Positions 1 to 10,297 of a stretch of DNA of 64,000 nt are shown piece by piece; position 1 is the first letter of the stretch; every line of letters starts with the position of its first letter. This DNA is from Rotaria sordida (taxonomy: Eukaryota; Rotifera; Eurotatoria; Philodinida; Philodinidae). The notes beneath the pieces were generated by a model. It was not told the origin of the DNA and did not search any database. It saw only the letters and a list, made by a program, of their open reading frames with translations. The translations under genes and the position numbers were made by a program. Where the stretch lies: NCBI GenBank assembly GCA_905250125.1, contig CAJNOL010000032.1, forward strand, positions 124,001 to 188,000, written 5' to 3'.

Positions 1-2
1 TT

Positions 3-788
3 GATCAAATTGCCATTAGTCATTTAAATGGAACAGTAAAAATTTATCATGCATCACAATATAATTTATCTTATCAATTTACATTTTCTAATCATGGAGT
101 TCTTCATCAATTAAAATGGAATCCAATTGAATCTAATCTTGTATATATGAAATAGTTAATCTTAATTTTTTTAAAATTTTTATTTAATAATGATTTTATT
201 TTTAGCTTCTTCTTGCTCATCAAAATCGATTAAATATTTTTGATTTTGAACATAAAACAATTGGATTAACATTAAATTGTAATGGAAAAGAACATTTAGC
301 TGATTGTACATGGAAAACAAATGATATTATTATTGGTCGACATCGACAACAAATACTTATTTGGGATAAACGAGCAAGTCGGTATGTAAATCGATAATGA
401 ATTTCATTTAATTAAATTTTTTTAATTATTTAGTGAACCAATTCGAAATGAAATATTAGATACAGTTGGACAATCAGAAAAATTAAAATGTAGTTTAGCA
501 TCACCGAATCATTTAATTTCAGTTTATGATACACGTTTGGCAAAAATAAAAATTTATGATTTTCGTTTTTTAACTGTAAGTTTTTCATATTTAATTTTTA
601 TTTATTTAAAACCAAATATCATTTAGATGAGACAAGTTGAATCTTTTGATAAAATCTCATCATCATTTCTTGATTATCATTGGACAGTAGATAAAATGGC
701 AATTGTTGTTTCTACACATCAAGGTTTATTACATTGGATTGATGTTGATATACCATTAAATTCAAAAATAATAAATAATAAACAATAA
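3..788 (+). CDS. WD40-like repeat protein, C-terminal part (5' end outside window)
   Basis: Four exons read in one frame: 3-140, 206-381, 434-575 and 627-788 (stop TAA 786-788), separated by GT-AG introns of about 50-65 bp. The translation starts inside a beta-propeller-like pattern: DQIAISHLNGTVKIYH, then LHQLKWNPIESNLLLAHQN, then a blade ending ILIWDKRASREP, then KIKIYDFRFL. Each blade ends with a W/Y-D type strand and opens with a turn, which is typical of WD40 proteins, but the repeats are divergent. The blade pattern with IWDKR..REP is loosely reminiscent of coronins; this is not strong enough for a name. The first exon is open to the left edge, so the start and most of the propeller are missing. 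It is the only plus-strand gene in the first 34 kb. Confidence 0.6.
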
Positions 789-1212
789 ACGACAGTATAT
801 TTTTGTTTTGTGGTTGTTTTATTGATTTCATTTCATATGTTTATTTTTGTATGAAAACTTTTCTCTGTTTTTTTTTGTCTTTGTTCTTTTGCTTCTATTT
901 TTTATTTTTATTGTCGATATATATTCAGGTGAAGATAAACAATATAAAGAAAACTCTCATCAAATTAATATAGATGAAAGTTGAGAAACAAACTTTTACA
1001 AAAACTTATTTATTTTTGTTATATTAGATCGGTGCTTGTATCAGTAGTTCCTTACAAGATGGTGCCTTCGAGAGGTTTAGAATCTGCCGCTAAAATAAAA
1101 ACTTACTCTATCGTCAAAATAAAATAAATAATTGTTTTTAAAATATAGATTTAAAAAAAAACGAAGAGATAAACAAGGCTACTACACATTCAAACTAACA
1201 TTATGTAAAAAA
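789..1212. other. Intergenic, no feature seen
   Basis: AT-rich stretch after the stop of the WD40-like gene. It contains T-rich runs and probably the 3' UTR. No coding segment was found on either strand. Confidence 0.5.
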
Positions 1213-1907
1213 TAAACTATTGTCCGTTTCAAAAAAGAATGGACTCGGTTGTGTGTTGAAGAACTTGGCAACACTGGTAGCTATCGAGCTCGAATTTTCG
1301 CCGTTAGAAAGAGCATGAGTGGCGGTACTGGTCTACCTGAGAATCAAAATACAGAGAAAGTTTTCTAGAGGATTCCAGGGATTTTTTTGAAAAATCACTG
1401 TCTGATTCACTTGATTAGCTGTATTTTCAATTTCAATATAGCTATATTGCAGTCCAGTGTCTACTTTATAAACTCTGAAATTTTTAGGTGTCTTCGACCT
1501 TTCCTTAAAAATAATGACTATTTTTACTGAATTTTTGACCCTTTCCTAGATATTTATCGGAAAATGAAATTACGGAATTTTGACCTGAAGATTTGCCCAT
1601 AGATAGCTCGAATATTCCATAAAATATCCTAAAAGTTTTAGCCAAAATGAACATTCCTTTCTCGAAATATTGGATTTTCAGTTTCACTTGCAAATACAGC
1701 TAATCAAACAAATCGATAATGATTTTCCAAAAAATTCCTAGAATTCCCTAGAAAACTTTTCCAATATTTTTGATTCTTAGGTAGACTTGTGCTCCCACTC
1801 ACGCTCTTTCTAACGGCAAAAATCCGAACTCGATAGTTATCAATGTTGCCGAGTCACTCAACAAACAACCGAGTCCATTCTTTTTTTCAAATGGATAATA
1901 GTTCCAT
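1213..1907. mobile_element. Non-autonomous element with about 225-bp terminal inverted repeats
   Basis: Positions 1213-1440 and 1680-1907 are inverted copies of each other with mismatches. Both arms carry AAAAAAGAATGGACTCGGTT, then CTATCGAG, GCCGTTAGAAAGAGC, GAATCAAAA, AAGTTTTCTAG and GATTAGCTGTATTT in the same order. The roughly 240-bp centre is unpaired and has no transposase-like ORF. No convincing target-site duplication is visible at the edges. This fits a foldback or MITE-type element; the parent transposon family cannot be named. Confidence 0.7.
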
Positions 1908-3913
1908 CAACCATCGAATAATACTTATAGTCTTGATACTTGGCCATTTCGAAAACGATTTATCATAACGGAATGATGGTTTAAAAGTTTTCATATTAGA
2001 TTTTATTCATTTTTGTTATAAAATAAAGCCTTTGACACACATTAGACGACCCAGAATCTTTTATTAAGTCCCTAAAAATAGGTAATATTTTTTGATAGTC
2101 TCACCGACAATTCTTATTTTCAATTCATTTTTGTCCAAAACATTATTAGTAAACGAGTTTTGTTCACTTATTCCACACGTGTAAAATTGAGAAAGAAATA
2201 GATAATATTCAGCAAAAAAAAGACAGATAATACTTGCTATGAAGAGTGTTCTTAGAATAATACAGTCAACCAAACTTAAGACTTACGTCAATTGTTTATG
2301 TTGAGGTTTGAGTAGTGCAGACAAAATTCGTTCACAGTGAAATGTACCAGTAGCATAACTATTAGTCCCCAGCTAACTTGAATAAATACGGTTGTTTGCA
2401 AAAAAACCAACAGTTGAATACATATTCATTGTTTTTTTTTGTGTCTGTTTCGAAAAATATCTATAGATCTTGTCTGCGAAAAGAAATGCGTTTTCTGGCT
2501 TAGAAGAAGTACTTCTTTAAAAAATCTCACCATGTCTATCTGAAGGTATTTTTTTTCAATTATGAATGGACTGTTTTGAGATAAAAACGTTTTTGAATTA
2601 TACGAAGAATGTATAAAGGCGAAGAAGCCTTTTAATTAATACGCAACGGAGTTGTATCGAATATATTCCTATTTTAGAAAGATCGCTTCATGTGTAATAT
2701 ATGGGAATGTGCACTGCATCAGTTAGGTTCTATGATCACGGAACCTTTTATTTCGTACACAGAATCTAAGAAACTTTTGTAGGGTATACTGCAAAAAAGC
2801 TTTCATGCGACTCCAAAATATTTTTTCGATAAAAGAATGCATTTTTCAATAGACTGTTCTTTTCTATTAGTTGTTTCTCAAGATTTTTCCAATTCGAAAC
2901 TGACACATCGCTATGATGACGGAAATGACAGATTGCCTATAGTGAACTTCGAGATTATTATGGGCATAAATACTAAAATAAAATCAATACGTTGGAGAAA
3001 TTATTTTTAAAAGCTCGATTTTTCGAGAGGGTCTTCTAATGTGTCGAGGGCTTTAGCACTAGTTGCCTCAAATCATGATGAAACCATCGAGAGGAAGGTG
3101 AAAAGTTGGGTGTGAGAATGAGGATCAACAGGATAACGAAGTTTCATAACCTATTACATTTGCCTAGGACAGTTCCGTCGTGACTTGTGGCAAATAGTTC
3201 GTTATGCATATTGGGAATTACAAAACAATGGTTAATCTAAACAATTATACCAATAGACGACATGCTCTAATACTGTCGAGATTTGAAGGACATAACAAAG
3301 TAAAATAAAACATAATATAGGACATATTCATGTCGAAGAAGAGATGTAGTGAAAGGTGAAAAGACTTAAACAAAGAGTAGTTGGATTGTTCTCTAATAGG
3401 AAATCGATCATGTCATTTGTGCATGAACTTCGTATCTTGACTGCAACGAAATAATAGGCGGACGTAAGTATATTCTCTGCAAGTTTGACTCCTTCAAGTA
3501 TTCTTTAACTGTTATTTTATCTTTTGAGCATTTTTTAATTTATCAGATTCAATAAATCTAATATCCTCTATTGCTTTAAATCGATACGTCTGGTAAATAA
3601 TCAAATTTAGACAGATTGATATCAAATTCACGTTGACTTTTATTCTTAAAGTGTCTTTTCTTATTGATAAAAAAACAACGTCAATTTATGTTTCTTATTC
3701 TTTAATATATGATTATGTATTGATTATTTTTTTGTCTTTGATCTAAACTTTTTTTTTCAACACTAAATGAAACAAACAATTGTAATTCTTGACTAATTTT
3801 TCTAATAAAATAAATGTAATTTATATGTTTATATAATTTATTGAAGGTAATTATAATAAGAAAAATATGTCTTTTTATTTTGATATAAAAGTCATTTAAT
3901 CAGATGAATAGTT
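1908..3913. other. Intergenic, nothing recognised
   Basis: About 2 kb between the palindromic element and the 3' end of the next minus-strand gene. It has only short open frames with no family resemblance. No repeats or structured RNA were recognised. Confidence 0.4.
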
Positions 3914-5137
3914 TTATGATATAATATTTGTTAGTAGATTTCGAAAGACTTCATTTGAACATAATGAATTTCCATACTGTTGAATATATTGATTTGGATT
4001 AACACGTTTTATTTCTTTTCGTTGTTTGATATTTTTATTAACAGTAACATTAATTTGATCATATTCAATAATAATCTTTTTTGGTTGTTCATTAGCATAA
4101 TGTTTATGTCGTCTTAGTGGTATTGGTTCATCGATTATTTTACGTTTTGGATTGATAAATGATGTTGATGGTGAATAAAAATCATTGGAAGGAGTTGATA
4201 ATGTTTGTAAATCATGTTTTGAAATTGATCGATTAGATGGAGATTTATGAAAAATTTCTTGAACGATAATTGGAGTCGATTGTAGTAATGAAGTATGTGG
4301 ACGCAAGAATTGATTGTCTTTATTTTTTTGAATAGTAGGATTTTTAATTTTCACACGAATAATAATTGGTGAACATGATTTATTATTTGCAAAACTAGCT
4401 GAAGATAATTCTTGAAAATCTTGTAAATAATTTGATTTTATGTCATTAATATTAGTTGTTACTTGATAATTTTGAAATAAATTTGTTGATGATTTATTTG
4501 AATGTTCTATTGAATCAGAGCAATATTCCCAATCGAATTTTGATCCATCTGTAACTGTTGTATTATCATCACTATGTTTATCATTATTATCATCATCATC
4601 ATCATCATCATCTTTGGTTGTTTGCAAAGAAAAAAAATGAGAAGGTATTGATTTAGTTGAATCTAGTTGGTTTATTATTTTTGATTGAGCGTCATGTCTT
4701 AGATCTTCATAATTTTTATGTTGTCTTAATCTATCATTTTCAATGAATGATGTTACATGACTTGTTGATGATTGTTTAATTGAATTGATAGGACCTAACT
4801 GTTTTTTTACATCTACTATTGAATAAAAAGTTTCATCTAAACTAAAACTATTTGCATAATCAACTAATGATTGAAATAATTCATCATCAGGTGCATATTG
4901 ATCATGTATTGTAGTGTCGCTATGTATTGTTTGTTTACGTTCAATTGATGCATTATTATATTTTGATGCTTGATCATAATTTATAAATGATGATTCTATT
5001 TCAATAATACTTGATACATCCGTAAGAGAATCATTATCAGAATTATCTTGTAAATTTTTATTTGATAACGGTATTGTTTTTTGTTGGATAAACATTGCAT
5101 CACTATTGAATTGAGTATCATTAGACCACATATTCAT
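3914..5137 (-). CDS. Unknown Ser/Asn/Asp-rich protein with a compact C-terminal segment
   Basis: A single open frame of about 407 codons from the first in-frame ATG (5135-5137) to the stop at 3914-3916. I do not recognise the family. Most of it is low-complexity and probably disordered, with an eight-Asp run encoded by a GAT repeat. The last 60 residues look more ordered: PKKIIIEYDQINVTVNKN, a basic stretch, then RVNPNQYIQQYGNSL and EVFRNLLTNII. The frame stays open upstream of the ATG as far as about 5319 and there reads a Cys-rich segment (CNSKVICICKC) followed by TYVQLIECIHIRRYILEHEL, which looks coding. The true start is therefore probably in an upstream exon. Codon use matches neighbouring genes, so I believe the gene is real. 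Confidence 0.6.
   Translation of the reverse strand: MNMWSNDTQFNSDAMFIQQKTIPLSNKNLQDNSDNDSLTDVSSIIEIESSFINYDQASKYNNASIERKQTIHSDTTIHDQYAPDDELFQSLVDYANSFSLDETFYSIVDVKKQLGPINSIKQSSTSHVTSFIENDRLRQHKNYEDLRHDAQSKIINQLDSTKSIPSHFFSLQTTKDDDDDDDDNNDKHSDDNTTVTDGSKFDWEYCSDSIEHSNKSSTNLFQNYQVTTNINDIKSNYLQDFQELSSASFANNKSCSPIIIRVKIKNPTIQKNKDNQFLRPHTSLLQSTPIIVQEIFHKSPSNRSISKHDLQTLSTPSNDFYSPSTSFINPKRKIIDEPIPLRRHKHYANEQPKKIIIEYDQINVTVNKNIKQRKEIKRVNPNQYIQQYGNSLCSNEVFRNLLTNIIS
4589..4612. repeat. ATC trinucleotide microsatellite inside a coding region
   Basis: About eight ATC units on the plus strand. Read on the minus strand as GAT, they encode the poly-Asp run of the unknown protein at 3914-5137. Length polymorphism here would change the protein in frame. 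Confidence 0.85.
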
Positions 5138-5407
5138 ATTTAGTTCATGTTCCAATATATATCTACGTATATGAATACATTCAATTAATTGAACATAAGT
5201 ATCATTTTTCCTATTTTGATATATATGGCACGATACATAATTATCACTCGTGCGTGACGCTAGTGAACATTTACATATACAAATGACCTTAGAATTGCAA
5301 TTATTAGAAAAGCTAAGGCAAGGCTACTTTTTTTTTTCCTTCATAATGATGACTGAACATTTATTAAATGACAATTGATAGAAATACAAAAAAAAAAACT
5401 TTTGTTT

Positions 5408-7953
5408 CTAAAGCTTAATTAAGGATCCATAGGAATCAATAATCAATATGAATTTTGTTCTTTGAAACAAATCAATTAAAATAAAATCTTCTATTTGATT
5501 ACATTTATCAAAATTAAGATATTTTATTGATTTTAAATATTTCTCTGGTACATCAAATAATATTTCACCATAAATTTGATTACACCCTGTTAATGTTAGG
5601 TATTGAAGTTGATTACATCGAATAACAATTTCATTAAAACCTTCATCAGTAACATTATATGCTAATGAACAAGTCAAATCAATTAAATGAGGACAACTAG
5701 AAAATAAATATTTAAAAAAAAATGAATACATAAATAACGAATGAACCATAATGAATCAAACTAATTGTAAATGTAATTTTTCTTTCATTTAAATTCATAC
5801 AAAATATTCATTTATATATTAAAATATAGATAATTTCAAACTTTATAAAACAAAGAATTTCACTTTTAAAAAGAACATTTTGCCTTTGCATAATAATGCA
5901 AACATTTATTTATCCTATATATGCTCACTGCGATGCATCGTTGCTCGTGCTTTGAAAAATGTATGAAGGATCTTGAAAGCAAAGAATTTAATATCTAAAA
6001 ATAGAGAATTTTGTCCTCTGTTTAGTAGATCAACTTTCGGATATCCACAGTTTTACTGAAAAGTTGAAAATATTCTTCATAGTGATTTGTTGAAAAATGA
6101 AGTTTTTTTTTTTGAGTCAAAATTCAATTGCAAAATCCGTTTTTTGGATACCAAAAGAATGCAGAGTTTCGTTCTCTAACGGAGAACGTCACAGGATAAT
6201 TTGCTTCGTCGTGTCCTGCATTCTATATGACATTATCACTCAGTTATCCTGGTTTTCAGGGTGCAGAGCATCAAAAAGTTCATCCGAGTAGGACAATGGA
6301 TCCTTCTGCGTCCGACCTACATAATGATCTTTTCATTGCATTTTTGACAAGAATAAAAACTTGTCTATAGATGAAGTACGATGTCAAATATCATAAACGC
6401 ATTGTTCACACAAATATTATTTACACAATAAAAAAAGAAAACCTTCACATCCATAAGGTGAATAAAATAATAATAATACAAACATAAAGATACAGGATTC
6501 AAAATATCATCAATATAAATAGATGGACATTGAGAAAGGATAAGTTTTGTTTTTATTGCCTGTTCTCGTATGAACGAATATATAATATGTTATCGATTTG
6601 ACTCGGTGATAAACGTGTTTGAATGAATTTCTCAATAATGATGTCCAACTTTTTTTTGTTTGTTTTTAGTTCTACAGTAAGGATATACAGTAATTGTCTT
6701 GAAATTAAAAAGAAATAGTTCTTGTAAAGATGAAGTACAAAATTTTGTAGAGCTTCAAATTCTCTATCTTTTGAAATATGAATGAATAGTAAATGATTTG
6801 AAACATTGCAAATACAATTAGTTCAATTCATTATGACCCATCCGGTATTTTTACCTTTGAACAATTAATCGAATACAATTATCATCAATCATATGATATT
6901 CATCTAATTTCAAACATTGTAAATATTTAAAAGTATAATTTTTATTAAATAATAATTGAAATGATTCCGATGAAATATTATTTAATGCTGATAAATATAA
7001 TTCTTCCAGTTTAGGAAAATTCTATTTAATTTTAAAGAATTTAAATAATTCTATTGTTTTTGAATTATAAAATCTTACTTGAAATATAGAAAAATTCGAA
7101 CCGGTCATATTTATACAAAATTCAATCATAATCTTTCGTAATCGATGACATTGTGCAATATAATCTAAAGCTTTATCTGTTAATTGTGCACCATCAATTC
7201 TCAGAATTTCTAAATAAACATTATGTTTATCACATAAAACTTTGATCGATCTATGAAAATAAAATAAATATCTTTTTTTCTGTTTTAAGCAAAAAAATGA
7301 TCTTCTTACTGATCATTAATTGTATTAATATTAACTAAATTAAGTTCAACTAATGTATTGAGATTCTTAACAAGTTGTAAAATACCAAAATTTGTAATTC
7401 CTAATTGATACGAAGCTGTTAAATTTTTTAATTTTATATTTTTATCTCCAAGTAAACATAAAATTAAATCAAAATTTCTATAACAATAATTATTTTGTTG
7501 ATAATCAAATATAAGTGTTTCTAAACAATGAGGAAAATATTCAATTAAAAGACAAATTAATATTGGAGATATAAAAATATTTCGAAAATGTATTTTTTTA
7601 AGATTCGATGTTTTTCGAGAAAGTATATCAAACCATATAGACCACGTTAATATACTTATATTATCCTTCCAATCAATAAATCTTATTGATTGAAGACATG
7701 ATAAATGATTAAATAAACGAGGAACATCATATATAGATATTAGTGGTGATAAATCAAGATGAGAATAAAAACATGTAAGAATTAAGTTGGCAAATAATCG
7801 ACATGTCGGAGCTATGTTACTAATAAGTTCACATGGACAAATAAAAGAAAATATACGAAGAAGAATTTCTTGTGGAAGATCAAGAAGATTTTTGTTCAGA
7901 TCATATTGTGGAATAAATGATGATGATGACGATGATGGTTTATTGATATGCAT
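5408..7953 (-). CDS. F-box / leucine-rich-repeat protein (FBXL type)
   Basis: Exons 7310-7953, 7079-7250, 6855-7021 and 5408-5696 join in frame to 423 aa, with stop TAG at 5408-5410. Residues about 22-65 form an F-box: LLDLPQEILLRIFSFICPC, then ELISNIAPTCRLFANL. This is the Skp1-binding motif of SCF ubiquitin ligases. After it come degenerate leucine-rich repeats, the clearest being TLVELNLVNINTIND, LEILRIDGAQLTDKALDYIAQC, LEELYLSALNNIS and LQYLTLTGCNQI. In the family this means a substrate-recognition subunit; the substrate cannot be told. The start at 7953 follows an in-frame stop upstream. The third intron (5697-6854) is 1158 bp, much longer than the other two, and shows no recognised gene. 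Confidence 0.85.
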
Positions 7954-9505
7954 ATGATCACATGCAATTGTTGATTTGGTCTAAATATTCAATTAATTCA
8001 CAGAGGATAAACAAAACGAAAATTTTCAAAGCTATTTGTTATGTGTGGTGATCAGTTATCGGTCACCCACAAATGAGTAACGAGTTCAAACTCAAGAGTA
8101 AAAAAAAGTTGAATCTACCACTGGAACGAGCACGATCGATGGTTTGTGAAATAGGAATGTTTCTATTCCTGAAGAACCTTGAATGTTTCAGACATTTGAA
8201 ATCTTTTTTAGAATAGTCAACTCGAAAGTTTATGTAATCGATGGTAATGGGATACATCTTTAACTAAATGTGAATTAGTAGAAAAAAAAATCTCCAATCA
8301 GATGTTAATTAATAGAATATGTAGTACTCTTTCAACATATGATCTTCATACAAATATTATATGTCTACAAAACAAGATAATACGCTCACAAATCATCTGT
8401 ATTATTGATGAAATTCCGTCATGCTCAATTTTTTTAAAAATAATTCAGCTGCAATTAAAGAAAAAGGGTATGAGTGTAGGCGATGGTCTTCTCTTCACCT
8501 ACCTTCACACCCGCACCTAATACATAGTGATGAGAATACAGAGTAGTAATTCTGAAATTCTAGATTCTAGGATCTCATATAGGGGATAATGAGAGTACTT
8601 TACATTGCATAGCAGTATTGATAGCACAAGGCGGGAATATCAGGGCTTGGTTACGCGTATTTTGTATTTGTCATCCAACAATGCGTGAAGATATATTTTA
8701 ATTAGAGTTCGTGGCTAGAACTCAGCAGGGACACTCTGACTTCGGTCTCCGACCCTGCCGAGGTTAAGTCGGGAGCCAAGAATTTAGGATATTTTCCGAA
8801 AAATGGTTTATGTTTTTCTATAACACAAACTTATTTATTTTTACAGTTAATTAAAGAGCAAAAAAATGAACAAAGAAAAACAAAAATATCTGATCATCAG
8901 AATTCAAAGCTTCACTAACAAAAGAAAGCAAACTCAGAAAAAGAGGATGTAAGTCGACGACATGTGCATATGGGTGTACAGAAGACCCATCGCACATCCC
9001 ATTGACGCTAAAACCCACAGAGATGCTCACTAGCACCCACTGGCACCCACACATTTAATAGAATCATCTCGTTTTTTTTATAAGCATCCATGAGTTCTTT
9101 TCGTGTTAACAACTTTAGAATCAGCCTTTCGTTTTATACACAAACGAAGAGAATCAAGACTTGTCTACATTTCTCCGTCAATATAATGCTGTGCATATTG
9201 GATATCAGTTTTTTATGAGAAAAAAATCAGGGCTTTTCGAGATCGAGACCAGGAAGAAATAAAAAAATTCGGTTTTCGGGGCTAAAAAGTTTGATCCCGT
9301 TGATCTCTATTCGTGGTTTATGAACGTTGTTGAAAGAGATCTTGACTGTGACTGAATGGACGGCTTTGATGAAAAGAATTCTCAAATTCTGAATTTATGA
9401 GAGTAATATTTGCATCAGAGTAAATTTGTGCAGCCCTCTCTTCTTAGTCCTTCTATAATAGTTCAATGTCTTCGGTCTATAGATGAAATACTAATAAAAA
9501 TGGTA
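7954..9505. other. Intergenic with a locally GC-richer CACCCA/CCCACA patch
   Basis: No supported gene was found. At about 8940-9055 the base composition becomes GC-richer, with several CACCCA and CCCACA words. The reverse complement of 8465-8520 shares the words GGGTGT and AGAAGACC-ATCGC with 8955-8985, suggesting two diverged copies of a short dispersed repeat. Positions 8722-8782 also hold a GC-rich hairpin-prone piece (GCAGGG and CCCTGC). Confidence 0.35.
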
Positions 9506-10003
9506 CTATAAACTTGAGATGTTTTCCTTCGTTCTTCTTTTTTTTTTGCTTTGAAAAAACAATGATTTATTCACCTCGTCAATAAATTTCATCATTTTAT
9601 TCGAATGATATTGTCTATTGATATTAAAATCTGTTGTTTGTTTAAGAAACTTTTGTTCATCAAATTCATCAAAACATGTAGCTAATGTTTGTAAACGTAA
9701 TAAAGCGAGAAATTCTAAATTTAAACATTGTTCTTTCATATCTAATTGTTGAATTTTTTTCCATGTCCAATTATTATTACATAAAGAATGATTTGAAAAT
9801 GGTTTCAAATTATCAGTTAGTTTTAATTCATATTGAAGCTTATCAATTAAATTTGATACAAATCCTATAGATATTTGAAGTTCTTTTATATCTAATCGAT
9901 ATTCATTAATACAATATAAATTTAATAAAGATTCAAGTCGATTTTTAACATTAATAAAATTTAATAATAAACGATTATATAATAAATCTGACATATAGAA
10001 CAA
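9506..10003 (-). CDS. Small helical protein of unknown function (possibly REX1BD-like)
   Basis: Uninterrupted 165-aa frame with codon use like the neighbouring genes. The start is either the first ATG at 10003 or the one three codons later (MSDLLYNRLLL). The predicted protein is almost all helical with heptad-like Leu/Ile spacing: LLYNRLLLNFINVKNRLESLL, then a middle helix ELQISIGFVSNLIDKLQYELK, then IQQLDMKEQCLNLEFLALLRLQTLA, and a basic C-terminus (KKKRR). The order of three helices and the last LQ..E...L.....L.L motif is reminiscent of the small 'required for excision 1-B domain' proteins, but the match is weak and from memory. It lies 295 bp downstream of the eIF3a stop on the same strand. 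Confidence 0.5.
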   Translation of the reverse strand: MFYMSDLLYNRLLLNFINVKNRLESLLNLYCINEYRLDIKELQISIGFVSNLIDKLQYELKLTDNLKPFSNHSLCNNNWTWKKIQQLDMKEQCLNLEFLALLRLQTLATCFDEFDEQKFLKQTTDFNINRQYHSNKMMKFIDEVNKSLFFQSKKKRRTKENISSL

Positions 10004-10297
10004 ATCTTTTGTTGAATAAAATTATCTGATCTATGAAATTATTCTAAACTAAAACAAATATCAACTATCTTCGACCAATAAACAAACCAAAAAAAAAACC
10101 ATTATTTTTAAAGAAAGAAAGCATGATATTTTATTTTACTTTTTTTTTTCTTTTCTTCTGTTTTCTTCAACAACAAAAAAAAACCCGTATAACTGTGTGA
10201 ATATCGTTAGCGAAATACACACAAGTGATGATACGCAATAACAATTAAAAAAAAGAAAGAAGAGAATATGGAATCACTTGTTATTTCACTAGGCTAG

